Assembly: GCF_947488715.1 (NCBI RefSeq)
Contig: NZ_CANLAG010000003.1
Coordinates: 310,001 to 374,000, forward strand
Direction of reading: 5' to 3'
Length of the DNA stretch: 64,000 nt
Source of the DNA: an uncultured Tateyamaria sp.
GTDB lineage: Bacteria; Pseudomonadota; Alphaproteobacteria; Rhodobacterales; Rhodobacteraceae
A program made the translations under genes and the position numbers. The stretch's first letter is position 1; every line of letters starts with the position of its first letter. Under the pieces are notes generated by a model that was not told the origin of the DNA, did no database searches, and was given only the letters and a program-made list of their open reading frames with translations. This document shows positions 44,663 to 53,511 of the stretch, in pieces.

Positions 44663-46075
44663 GTGGTGCTGACGACAATTGCCGATGGCGTGCTGGATGT
44701 TGCACAGGGCATCTACGACACGGGCGCGGACCTGCTGGGCGAACCGACCATCCGTCTGGGCGTGACGGGACTGGCGCGGTCGGGCAAGACTGTGTTCATC
44801 ACATCGCTGGTCGCCAACCTGCTGGACTGTGGGCGCATGCCGCACCTGCTGGCCGCCAGCGAGGGGCGTATCGCCGCGGCTTATTTGCAGCCACAGCCCG
44901 ACGACACCGTACCGCGGTTTGATTTCGAGACGCATATCGGCGCGCTCACCGGGCATCCGCCCATATGGCCCGACAGCACCCGTGCTGTCAGCGAATTGCG
45001 CGTGTCGCTCAAAGTCAAGCCAAACGGCCTGCTGGCTGGGTTGCAGGGACCGCGCACGATCCATCTCGACATCATCGACTACCCCGGCGAATGGCTGCTG
45101 GATCTTGGCCTGCTCGAGCAAAGCTATGACGACTGGTCCGCGCAGGCGCTGGCACGGGCAGGGGCGCGGGCGGTTGGTGCGGATTACATGGCCGCCATGG
45201 GGGACGCGGACGGCGCGGCCCCTCTGGACGAGGTGCAGGCCAAGACGCTTGCCGCGACTTATACGGCATATCTGCATGCTGCGCGCGGGGCGGGGTTCTA
45301 TGATTGCACGCCGGGGCGCTTTTTGCTGCCCGGTGATCTGGCGGGCTCGCCCGTGCTGACCTTTGCGCCGCTGGTGCCGGGGGACGCGCCACGCCGGTCG
45401 CTGCGCCGTGAGATGGCGCGCCGGTTCGAGGCGTACAAGGCGCGGGTTGTCCGCCCGTTTTTCCGTGATCACTTTGCCCGCATCGACCGTCAGGTGGTGC
45501 TGGTCGATGCGCTGGGTGCGATCCATTCCGGCCCTGCTGCTGTCGAGGACATGCGGGCGGCGATGACTGAAATCCTGTCGGCCTTTCGCCCCGGTCGCAA
45601 CGCATTCTTGACCCAGCTTTTTCGGGGCAAACGGGTGGAGCGTATTCTGTTCGCCGCGACCAAGGCGGACCATCTGCATCACGCCCAGCACCCCAAACTG
45701 ACCGCGATCATGGAGGCGCTGACCCGCGAGGCGCGCGACCGGGCGCGCTTTGCCGGGGCCGAGACACAGGCGCTGGCGCTGGCGGCATTGCGCGCCACCA
45801 CCGAAGAGACGGTTCAGCATGAGGGCGCGTCGCTGGACGTGGTGCGCGGCACGCTTTTGGACAGCGGCAAGCAGGCGGCGTTCTATCCCGGTGCCCTGCC
45901 TGACGACCCCGCACATATCCTCAATCCCGCGCGCAGCGGGGCCGAGGCGTGGTTGGACGAAGACTATCAAGTCATGCGCTTTGCGCCGGCACCCCTGACC
46001 CTGCGCCCCGGTGACGGCCCGCCGCACATGCGCATGGACCGCGCAGCTCAGTTCCTGTTTGGGGATCGGTTGTGA
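44663..46075 (+). CDS. ycjX: YcjX-family P-loop GTPase-like protein
   Basis: A 470-residue DUF463/YcjX protein with P-loop GLARSGKTVFITSLV (about residues 34-48), and the YPGEWLLDLGLLEQSYDDWS stretch characteristic of the family. I chose the GTG at 44663 (VVLTTIADGVLD) with an AAAGGGGA ribosome site; the open frame starts at 44549 and lacks family resemblance there. YcjX-YcjF pairs are linked with stress response in other bacteria. It overlaps the GNAT gene by 4 bp (GTGA). Confidence 0.88.
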   Translation: MVLTTIADGVLDVAQGIYDTGADLLGEPTIRLGVTGLARSGKTVFITSLVANLLDCGRMPHLLAASEGRIAAAYLQPQPDDTVPRFDFETHIGALTGHPPIWPDSTRAVSELRVSLKVKPNGLLAGLQGPRTIHLDIIDYPGEWLLDLGLLEQSYDDWSAQALARAGARAVGADYMAAMGDADGAAPLDEVQAKTLAATYTAYLHAARGAGFYDCTPGRFLLPGDLAGSPVLTFAPLVPGDAPRRSLRREMARRFEAYKARVVRPFFRDHFARIDRQVVLVDALGAIHSGPAAVEDMRAAMTEILSAFRPGRNAFLTQLFRGKRVERILFAATKADHLHHAQHPKLTAIMEALTREARDRARFAGAETQALALAALRATTEETVQHEGASLDVVRGTLLDSGKQAAFYPGALPDDPAHILNPARSGAEAWLDEDYQVMRFAPAPLTLRPGDGPPHMRMDRAAQFLFGDRL

Positions 46076-46521
46076 CCGGCGTCCATATCCGGCCCGCGCG
46101 GAGCACGGATGCCGGTGCGGTTGGCGGCATTCTGTCCGCGTTTGTCGATGAAACCCCGTGGATGCCACGCCTGCATACCCGCGCCGAGGACATCGGCTTT
46201 GCCGGGCAGATGATCGACCGTGGTTGGGTCGATGTGGCGGAAACGGGTGGCTCTGTTGCGGGGTTCGCGGCCTGTGATGGCGAGACGCTGCATGCGCTCT
46301 ATGTAACCACTGCGGCGCGCAGGCAGGGTCATGGGCAGGCTTTGCTGTTGCGGGTGCTGGACGCGTGTGACCGGCTCACGCTCTGGACTTTTCAGGCCAA
46401 CACGGGCGCACAGGCGTTCTATGCCGCACACGGGTTTGCCGAGGTCGAGCGCACCGATGGCGCAGGCAATGACGAGGGGTTGCCGGACATCAAATTCATC
46501 TGGAAGAGGGAGACCGCCTGA
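46072..46521 (+). CDS. GNAT-family N-acetyltransferase
   Basis: A 149-residue acetyltransferase with the acetyl-CoA motif ALYVTTAARRQGHGQALL and the C-terminal TGAQAFYAAHGF segment. It starts with GTG overlapping the ycjX stop. The substrate is unknown. It is sandwiched between ycjX and ycjF, overlapping the latter by one base (TGATG), so it belongs to the same operon. Confidence 0.9.
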   Translation: MTGVHIRPARSTDAGAVGGILSAFVDETPWMPRLHTRAEDIGFAGQMIDRGWVDVAETGGSVAGFAACDGETLHALYVTTAARRQGHGQALLLRVLDACDRLTLWTFQANTGAQAFYAAHGFAEVERTDGAGNDEGLPDIKFIWKRETA

Positions 46522-47534
46522 TGGCCAAGGGCCCTGTGCTGATCGAGATCGAGGATGCGGCGCCTCCGCCTGCCGTGGCTGATGCGCCCCCCGTACCGGA
46601 CCTCGACACCGGACCACCAACCGGGGCGGCGGTCCAGATGGCCGCGCGCGTGATGGCACGCAAACCGTCGCGGTTGGCCCGGCTGTTCTGGGCGCTGGCG
46701 GGCGCATTGCTGGCCGCCGTGCTGAGCACCGCCGCCTGGGATTTCGTGACCGGCTGGATCGCGCGTGCGCCTGTGGTGGGGTGGGTGCTGGTTGGGCTGA
46801 CCGGGGCCTTTGTGCTGTGCATGTTGGGCATCGCGCTGCGCGAGCTGGCGGCGTTGCGACGGCTGACACGGATTGACGGGCTGCGCCACAGCGCGGCTGA
46901 GGCGCGTGCGCAGGCGGATCTGCCTGCAGCGCGGCGCGTGGTAGATCGTTTGGATGCACTTTATGCCGCCCGGCCCGACACCGACTGGGCGCGAGCGCGC
47001 CTTGCCGATCTGCGCGGTGATCAGATGGATGCTACGGGCCTGCTGTCACTGGCCGAAGACACGTTGGTCAAACCGCTGGACCAAGCCGCTGAACGCGAGG
47101 TTGAGGCCGCCGCCCGGCAGGTTGCCACTGTCACGGCGCTGGTGCCGCTTGCATTGGCGGATGTCGCCACGGCGCTGGCGGCCAATCTACGCATGATCCG
47201 CCGGATCGCTGAAATCTATGGTGGACGCAGCGGTGTAATCGGCAGTTGGCGCCTGACCCGCGCGGTGATGACCCACCTTGTGGCCACTGGCGCTGTTGCG
47301 GTTGGCGATGATCTGTTGGAGCCGGTGCTGGGCGGCTCTATCCTGGGCAAACTTTCGCGCCGGTTTGGCGAAGGACTGGTGAACGGCGCGCTGACCGCCC
47401 GCGTCGGCGTTGCCGCAATGGAGGTCTGCCGCCCGCTTGCCTATCAACAGAATGCACGCCCCAAGGCACGCCGACTGGTGAAACAGGCGCTGAGCGGACT
47501 ATTTCAAGGACAGGCTTCACAAAACCGGGACTGA
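46521..47534 (+). CDS. YcjF-family (TIGR01620/DUF697) membrane protein
   Basis: A 337-residue protein with a cytoplasmic acidic/Pro-rich start, two transmembrane helices (about residues 53-75 and 80-105) and a helical C-terminal part containing the DUF697-like LVPLALADVATALAANLRMIRRIAEIYG region. It pairs with YcjX in many proteobacteria. It is followed after 4 bp by the TrxR-like fusion. Confidence 0.87.
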   Translation: MAKGPVLIEIEDAAPPPAVADAPPVPDLDTGPPTGAAVQMAARVMARKPSRLARLFWALAGALLAAVLSTAAWDFVTGWIARAPVVGWVLVGLTGAFVLCMLGIALRELAALRRLTRIDGLRHSAAEARAQADLPAARRVVDRLDALYAARPDTDWARARLADLRGDQMDATGLLSLAEDTLVKPLDQAAEREVEAAARQVATVTALVPLALADVATALAANLRMIRRIAEIYGGRSGVIGSWRLTRAVMTHLVATGAVAVGDDLLEPVLGGSILGKLSRRFGEGLVNGALTARVGVAAMEVCRPLAYQQNARPKARRLVKQALSGLFQGQASQNRD

Positions 47535-47538
47535 CGCT

Positions 47539-49158
47539 ATGGAAACCTTTGCCGCCGACCTGTCCACAATGGTCCGTACCCCGCTGTGGGACAGCCACAT
47601 CGCGGCGATGCGCAAGGTGGGCACCCTGGTGGACGTGGCAGCGGGCGAATGGTTCCAAAAGGCAGGTGAACGGATCGACACGTTCCACTATCTGCTGTCA
47701 GGCGAAACCGAGGCGATCAACGCCGCCACGGGCAAACGCTATGGCGCGGCGACACTGGGGCCAGGGCAGTTCTTTGGCGAGCTGGCCTTTTTGACCGGCG
47801 GGCGGGCGTTCATGGGCGGACGCGCCGTGCAAGACAGCCAGATGCTGTGCGTGCGCCGGGACGACATGCTGCGGCTGATGTCGGACATCCCCGAATTGTC
47901 GGACATCATCATCACCGTCTTTGCCGCGCGCCGCCGCCGGATGCTGGAAAATTCCGAAGGCGGCCTGACCCTGATTGGTGGCGAGACAAACCGGGACATC
48001 CGCCGCATCGCCAGCTTTGCAGCGCGCAACCGCATCCCCTTCAACGAGGTCGAAATTGACAGCACCGAGGGCAGCGACCTTGCCAATCAGTGCCGCATCG
48101 ACCGCGCCCACCCGGCCGTTGTCTTTGCCAAACATCAGGTGATCGACCCACCCACGCCGCGTGGTGTGGCGCAGATGCTGGGCCTCGACATGGCCCTGCG
48201 CAAAGAGGACGTCTACGACGTGGCCATCGTGGGTGGTGGGCCTGCGGGCGTTGCGGCGGGTGTCTATGCCGGGGCCGAGGGGCTGTGTGCCGTTGTGCTC
48301 GAAGATCTGGCCGTGGGCGGACAGGCGGGCACCTCCAGCCGGATTGAGAATTACATGGGATTTCCCACGGGCATTTCTGGCGGTGACCTCGTGGGGCGGG
48401 GTGAAATTCAGGCGATGAAGTTCGGCACACGTTTTGCCATGCCGGTGCGCGCTCAAGAGTTGATGCAGTGCGAAAAGCACCTGTTTCATGTGCATCTCGA
48501 CACTGGCGACTGGGTGTCGGCCAAGGCGCTGATCGTGGCAACAGGCGTGCAGTACCGCCGCCTGCCGCTGGACAAGCTGGAACAACTGGAGGGCAGTGGC
48601 GTCTATTATGCCGCCACAGACGTCGAGGCGCGGTACTGCAAGAACACCGAAGTCGCGATCATTGGCGGCGGCAACTCTGCCGGTCAGGCGGCGATGTTCC
48701 TCGCCCGCACCTCGAAACACGTTCACTTGCTGGTGCGGGGCAAGGGGCTGGCGGCGTCCATGTCTGATTACCTGTTGCAACGGCTCGAAAGCCATCCGGG
48801 CATCACCATCCACCTGTGCACCGAGGTCAAAGAACTGCATGGCGACGAGGTTATGAGTGGCATCACCGTGCGTGACCGGATCGGCGGGCAGGACTGGCGG
48901 CTCGACACGCGGGCGCTGTTCGTGATGGTGGGCGCGGCACCGAACACCGACTGGCTGTCGGGATTGGTTGAACTGGACCCGCGCGGTTTTGTCAAAACCG
49001 GGCGCGAGGTGGGGGGCGGCAACGCCTATGAGACCTCGCGCGCGGGCATCTTTGCTGTGGGCGACGTGCGCGCGGGGTCGGTCAAGCGCGTGGCCAGCGC
49101 CGTGGGCGAGGGATCGGTTGTCATGTCTGCCGTTTGGGCGCATATCAACGACACCTGA
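47539..49158 (+). CDS. Fusion of cNMP-binding domain with a thioredoxin-reductase-like flavoprotein
   Basis: A 539-residue protein in three parts: a cyclic-nucleotide-binding/cupin-like domain (about 15-135, GPGQFFGELAFLTGG), a thioredoxin/glutaredoxin-like domain without its CxxC (about 145-215), and a TrxR-like FAD/NAD(P)H domain with GGGPAGVAAG (232-241) and GGGNSAGQA (376-384). The redox-active CxxC of thioredoxin reductase is missing; only Cys367 remains in that region. It therefore probably works as an NAD(P)H oxidoreductase or sensor, not a normal disulfide reductase. It continues the ycjX-GNAT-ycjF operon. Confidence 0.88.
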   Translation: METFAADLSTMVRTPLWDSHIAAMRKVGTLVDVAAGEWFQKAGERIDTFHYLLSGETEAINAATGKRYGAATLGPGQFFGELAFLTGGRAFMGGRAVQDSQMLCVRRDDMLRLMSDIPELSDIIITVFAARRRRMLENSEGGLTLIGGETNRDIRRIASFAARNRIPFNEVEIDSTEGSDLANQCRIDRAHPAVVFAKHQVIDPPTPRGVAQMLGLDMALRKEDVYDVAIVGGGPAGVAAGVYAGAEGLCAVVLEDLAVGGQAGTSSRIENYMGFPTGISGGDLVGRGEIQAMKFGTRFAMPVRAQELMQCEKHLFHVHLDTGDWVSAKALIVATGVQYRRLPLDKLEQLEGSGVYYAATDVEARYCKNTEVAIIGGGNSAGQAAMFLARTSKHVHLLVRGKGLAASMSDYLLQRLESHPGITIHLCTEVKELHGDEVMSGITVRDRIGGQDWRLDTRALFVMVGAAPNTDWLSGLVELDPRGFVKTGREVGGGNAYETSRAGIFAVGDVRAGSVKRVASAVGEGSVVMSAVWAHINDT

Positions 49159-49259
49159 ACCGGCGCGGCGCGGGGTGTTGTGCCGCAAGGTCTGGAATTC
49201 CCTGCCTTTTGTACGCCGTCGCCTGATCCTATCTTGGATGTCAGACGCAAGGGGGCGGT

Positions 49260-51953
49260 ATGGAAGGTGCATTGATACTCTTGGGGTTGGTCCTGTTGGC
49301 CATCCCCGTGGCGGTGATCTATTTGCTGGTGTCCCTCGCCCGCCTGCGCACCCGTGTCTCAGTGCTGGAAACCGAGTTGGCGACGCAGGTCATGGTCGCC
49401 GACAGCACCCCGGATACCGCCCGAACGGTCCCACCCAAACCTGTTGAGCGACCCAAACCCGAACAACCCACCAAGGCAGCCGAGGCACAGACCTCGACCC
49501 CCTGGACGCCATCGGTCAAACCATCCGAACAAGTGCCGACCGCGCCCGACACCCCGCCCGAACCCGCGCCGCCAAGCCTCGCGCTGCGCGCGGTCCATTG
49601 GGCGGTAGCGAACTGGTTTTACCTGGTCTCAGCGGTGTCGCTGGCGCTTGCCGGGCTGTTTCTGGTGCAATACGGTGTGGAAAACGGTCTGTTTCCACCC
49701 GGCGCGCGGGTGTTGGCAGCCCTGGGATTTGGCGGTGCGTTGATTGCGGGGGGCGAGGTCATTCGCCGCCGCTTTGGCGATGACCCGGAACATGCCACCG
49801 CCTACCTGCCTTCGGTCTTTTCCGGCGCTGGTTTGGTGTCGCTCTTTGGCGGGATTGCTGCGGCGCATCTGCTCTATGGTTTGATCGGCGCTGAGGTGGC
49901 GTTTGTCGGCATGGCTGCCGTTGGCGTGTTGGGCGTGGGGCTTGGGTGGCTGCACGGCCCGCTGCTGGCGGTTGTGGGCGTGGTCGGTGCCTTTGCCGCG
50001 CCATTCCTTGTGGCGGGTACAGTACCGGCGCAGTCGTGGCTCTATATCTACTTTGCCATCATCACGGCGCTGGGTCTGAGCATCGACACGATCCGGCGCT
50101 GGGCGTGGGTCTCTGGGCTTAGCGTTGCATTGGGTTTTGGCGCGGGGTGGTTCAGCGCGCAAAGTTTCGATCTGGAGATGATCCTTGGGTTTCAGGCGCA
50201 TGTGGTCGTCATGGTCCTGATGGCGACGCTGATCCCTGCGCGGGGTTTGCGGCCTGACCACGGCGGGGCCATGATCATTCCACTGGCGTTGGGACAACTG
50301 GGGCGCGGCGCGGTGCGCTGGCCCGGCTTTCCCACATTGCTGGCCGGGGCTGCGGTTGCCACGGCCAGTGCCGCGCTGTTGTGGACCGGAACATTGGGGG
50401 CCGAGCCGTTCTGGATGGCCGTTCTGAGCCTTGTTTTGCTGGCCGTCGCGTTGACCGCCTGGTCGACCACTGCGCCTGCGTTGCAGGATCTGATTGTCTT
50501 GCCGGTTCTTGCGCTGTTTGCTGTGGTTGCAATCGAAGGCAACAGCGGCGGTCCTGTCGTCCGTGCCTTTGCCGCGACCTACGACACCAACCCAGAGGCG
50601 GATTTTCCGTTGGCCGCGACCTTGCTTTGGGCGATTGGTCTTGGCCTCAGTGCTATGGCCGCAGGTCGGGCGTTGCGCGATGGGGCGGTGATGGCATGGG
50701 CGTTGGCGGCAGCGTTGATTGGCCCGGTCTTGGCCGTTGTGATTGAGGTCACGTGGACCCCGGCAAACACCATCGGGGCCTATCCTTGGGCGCTGCATGC
50801 GATGCTGACGGCGGTAGTGATGGTGGGGCTTGCCCTGCGCTTTGCCCGGATTGACGGGATGCGGCGTGACCGCGTGGCGCTGTTTGTGCTGTCGGCGCTG
50901 GCCTGCATGAGCTTTGCGTTTGTGCTGATCCTGACTTTGGCGGCCCTGACCGTTGCGCTGGCCCTTACGGTTGTTGCGGCAGCAGCACTTGATCGGCGCT
51001 TTGATCTGCGGCTGATGCAGTTGTTTGTGGTGGTGGGCGTTGCGGCGGTCAGCACCCGCCTGGTGGCTGATCCCGGTTTGGCCTGGGCGTTGGACGCGCC
51101 GCTGTGGGAGGTCCTGCTGGCCTATGCCGGCGCACTTGCCGCCTTTTGTGCTGCACTCTGGCTGCAACATCCGCGAGGGCGTGTGGCCGGATCGCTGGTT
51201 CTGGATACCGGCGCCTGGTCCGTGGCGGGGCTTTTGATGTCGGTGCTGCTGTTCCGTGCGATCGAGGCGGAGTTGGGCGAGGACGGCACGTTTTCGCACT
51301 GGGGTTTCGGCCTCTTTGCGGTGATCTGGCTGGGGTTGATGCTGGCGCAACTGGTGCGGATGCAGCGCCTTGGTGGTGCGCTGGGCTGGGTGCGGGGCGG
51401 GCTGGCGCTGGTCTTTGGCCTGATTGGCGGGTTGGTGTTGGTTGCGGGCCTGACGGTGCTGTCGCCGCTGGTGGCGGATTGGGGCAGTCGGGTGTCCGGG
51501 CCACCGGTGCTGAACACGCTGGCCGTGGCCTATGCGTTGCCCGCGTTGCTTTTGGCGCTGGGGGCGACGCGCCTGCGTGCGGGCCTTTTGCGCACTGGCA
51601 TGTGGGGCGTGGCGGGGGCGTTGGGTGTCTACTGGGCGTTCGCGGCGCTGCGGCACCTGTGGCAGGGGGCGGCGCAGATGCCGCTCGACAACGGGTTCCT
51701 GCAGCCCGAGCTCTACAGCTATACGGTGGCACTGTTGGTTGCGGGCGCGGCACTGTTCTATCAGGCGCTTGCGCGTGGTTCCGTGATGCTGCGGCGGGCG
51801 GGTCTGGTGGTTATTGGTCTGGCCGTGGCCAAAGTGTTCCTGATCGACATTTCGGGCCTTGAGGGGCTGACACGGGTGCTGTCACTAATGGTTCTGGGCC
51901 TGTCGCTGGCGGGCCTTGCATGGCTGAACCGCTGGGCGCAAAGCCGCGCCTAG
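49260..51953 (+). CDS. DUF2339 polytopic membrane protein
   Basis: An 897-residue membrane protein. After one N-terminal hydrophobic segment and a cytoplasmic Pro/Thr-rich linker (about residues 40-105) come over 20 hydrophobic helices, as in the DUF2339 family. The function is unknown, although cell-envelope roles are suspected in other bacteria. It is 101 bp past the TrxR-like gene. Its stop overlaps the stop of the converging FAD monooxygenase. Confidence 0.88.
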   Translation: MEGALILLGLVLLAIPVAVIYLLVSLARLRTRVSVLETELATQVMVADSTPDTARTVPPKPVERPKPEQPTKAAEAQTSTPWTPSVKPSEQVPTAPDTPPEPAPPSLALRAVHWAVANWFYLVSAVSLALAGLFLVQYGVENGLFPPGARVLAALGFGGALIAGGEVIRRRFGDDPEHATAYLPSVFSGAGLVSLFGGIAAAHLLYGLIGAEVAFVGMAAVGVLGVGLGWLHGPLLAVVGVVGAFAAPFLVAGTVPAQSWLYIYFAIITALGLSIDTIRRWAWVSGLSVALGFGAGWFSAQSFDLEMILGFQAHVVVMVLMATLIPARGLRPDHGGAMIIPLALGQLGRGAVRWPGFPTLLAGAAVATASAALLWTGTLGAEPFWMAVLSLVLLAVALTAWSTTAPALQDLIVLPVLALFAVVAIEGNSGGPVVRAFAATYDTNPEADFPLAATLLWAIGLGLSAMAAGRALRDGAVMAWALAAALIGPVLAVVIEVTWTPANTIGAYPWALHAMLTAVVMVGLALRFARIDGMRRDRVALFVLSALACMSFAFVLILTLAALTVALALTVVAAAALDRRFDLRLMQLFVVVGVAAVSTRLVADPGLAWALDAPLWEVLLAYAGALAAFCAALWLQHPRGRVAGSLVLDTGAWSVAGLLMSVLLFRAIEAELGEDGTFSHWGFGLFAVIWLGLMLAQLVRMQRLGGALGWVRGGLALVFGLIGGLVLVAGLTVLSPLVADWGSRVSGPPVLNTLAVAYALPALLLALGATRLRAGLLRTGMWGVAGALGVYWAFAALRHLWQGAAQMPLDNGFLQPELYSYTVALLVAGAALFYQALARGSVMLRRAGLVVIGLAVAKVFLIDISGLEGLTRVLSLMVLGLSLAGLAWLNRWAQSRA

Positions 51954-53125
51954 CGCAGCGGGTCGCCCTTGGGAAAGGCAGGCAGCAGCGTGCCACAGAC
52001 CAGACGCGACAGGATGGCAGGGACCGGAGGCACCATCGACACAGGGAACAACACCCGGTCACGCAGCACGGGCAGCCAGCGGCTGTCGGACTGATACTGC
52101 GGTGTGAACGCCCAACTCATCGCCTGATAGGCGCGTACATGCCAGCGGCGGCTGCGGGCATAGACGTCCAAGGCGCGCTCTGGCCCATGTTGGCGTAGTG
52201 CTGCGACGAGCGCGTAGGCGTCCAACAGCGCCATGTTGGCACCTTGGCCCAGTTGCGGGCTGGCGCGGTGTGCCGCGTCCCCGATATGAGCGATGCCCCG
52301 GCCATGCGGCACCTCCAGCGTTCCGTGCGAATATTGCGCCATGGTCAACTGTGCAGGATCGGTGATCTTTGCTGCAAAGGGCACAAAGTCAGGCCACAGG
52401 CTTTCCGCTTCGCGCCGCCAAGCGTCGAGGCCCTGTGCCTGCCAGTCCGCATAGGCACTGCGCGGCAGCGACCAAAAGATCGCGGCCATGGGTCCCGACG
52501 CGCCCGGCGGTGTGCCGATGGGCAGGACACCCAGCATCCGACTGGCCCGCCGGTACGTCTGGCGCAACTCATCCGTGGGCAGGGCCGTGCCTTCGGGCCA
52601 GGCCACATTCGCCCAGAGCGCGCCATAGGGCAGGGCGCGCGACCGCAACGGCGTGAGCGCGGAATTGGCCCCCAATGCGTCGATGATCAGGTCAAAGCCG
52701 TCCAGTCGAGTGCCGTCCTCACCCATGATCCAGCCATGTTCGCCACGGGCAACCGCCATGCCCAGATGCAGCGTCACACCCGCCGCTTGGGCCGCGTCCC
52801 ACAGAGCGGAAAAGAGCGCGTTGCGGTGCACGGCCAGACCTGTGCGTTGGCTGTGGGCGCGGTCATACCAGACGTCGAGCACACGACGGCCCGAAACGGC
52901 GTCGTGGCCCAGCATGCGGTGCACGCGGTTGCCGGTGGCCAGCACGTGGTCCGCGACACCGCAAGCGGCCAGAACGGCCTGACCAACGGGTTGGATCACG
53001 AGGCCCGAACCAACCGGGGCAGGGGCCTCAAATTGGTCGATCAGCGTGACGTCGGCCCCGGATTGGCGCAGCAGGATCGCTGCGGCGAGGCCACCGATCC
53101 CGGCACCTGCGATTGCGATTTTCAT
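51950..53125 (-). CDS. FAD-dependent monooxygenase (PHBH family)
   Basis: A 391-residue class A flavin monooxygenase with the FAD motif IAGAGIGGLAAAILLRQSGADVTLID-like start (keyed by GAGIGG at residues 7-12), and the GRGIAHIGDAAHRASPQLGQGANMALLDA block (DG/GD motifs). The family hydroxylates aromatic rings with NAD(P)H and O2. The substrate is unknown. It is divergent from ileS with 386 bp between them. Confidence 0.9.
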   Translation of the reverse strand: MKIAIAGAGIGGLAAAILLRQSGADVTLIDQFEAPAPVGSGLVIQPVGQAVLAACGVADHVLATGNRVHRMLGHDAVSGRRVLDVWYDRAHSQRTGLAVHRNALFSALWDAAQAAGVTLHLGMAVARGEHGWIMGEDGTRLDGFDLIIDALGANSALTPLRSRALPYGALWANVAWPEGTALPTDELRQTYRRASRMLGVLPIGTPPGASGPMAAIFWSLPRSAYADWQAQGLDAWRREAESLWPDFVPFAAKITDPAQLTMAQYSHGTLEVPHGRGIAHIGDAAHRASPQLGQGANMALLDAYALVAALRQHGPERALDVYARSRRWHVRAYQAMSWAFTPQYQSDSRWLPVLRDRVLFPVSMVPPVPAILSRLVCGTLLPAFPKGDPLR

Positions 53126-53511
53126 AGTGTCTCCTGCGGACTACCTTTGTCACGTGCCACCTTAGACACTCCGATCCGGTGGCGTAGGGCGCAAATCGAC
53201 GCGCCAGCGGCGGGCAGGCGTGACTCAAAGGCCGCCTGTCGGCGACACGATGTTTCAGGGGGCTGCGCCCCCGTCCGTGCGGACTCCCCCCGGTGCGGGT
53301 GGCAGAGGCATTTCCCGCAACGGGCATGCGGGGTCTTGTGAGGCTGCAATGTGCTGCCTATAAGGCGCCCATGATGCAACGGATCATCATTCTGCGAATT
53401 ATATCCCCGGCGCTCTGACAGATCATTGAGCCGCCGGGTAAAGGTGCTTGAGACAACTCGCACCGCACCACCGCCATTTACCAGATGTACGACCCATAGA
53501 GGACGCCACCC
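53126..53511. other. Divergent intergenic region upstream of ileS
   Basis: 386 bp between the monooxygenase and ileS starts. It holds one copy (53248-53296) of a 49-bp palindromic repeat whose inverted partner lies after ileS. Both promoters must be here, but none is confidently readable. No further gene is visible. Confidence 0.6.
53248..53296 (-). repeat. REP-like palindromic repeat, copy 1
   Basis: The 49-bp element contains two hairpins: GTCCG-TGC-GGAC type and GGGGGC-TGC-GCCCCC type. Its reverse complement matches 56534-56581 with about two substitutions and one deleted G. Confidence 0.75.

Noticed and set aside
49629-51656. 675-aa minus-strand frame opposite the DUF2339 gene
   Set aside because: Very rich in Arg, Gln and Pro with no domain; the opposite strand encodes a coherent membrane protein.
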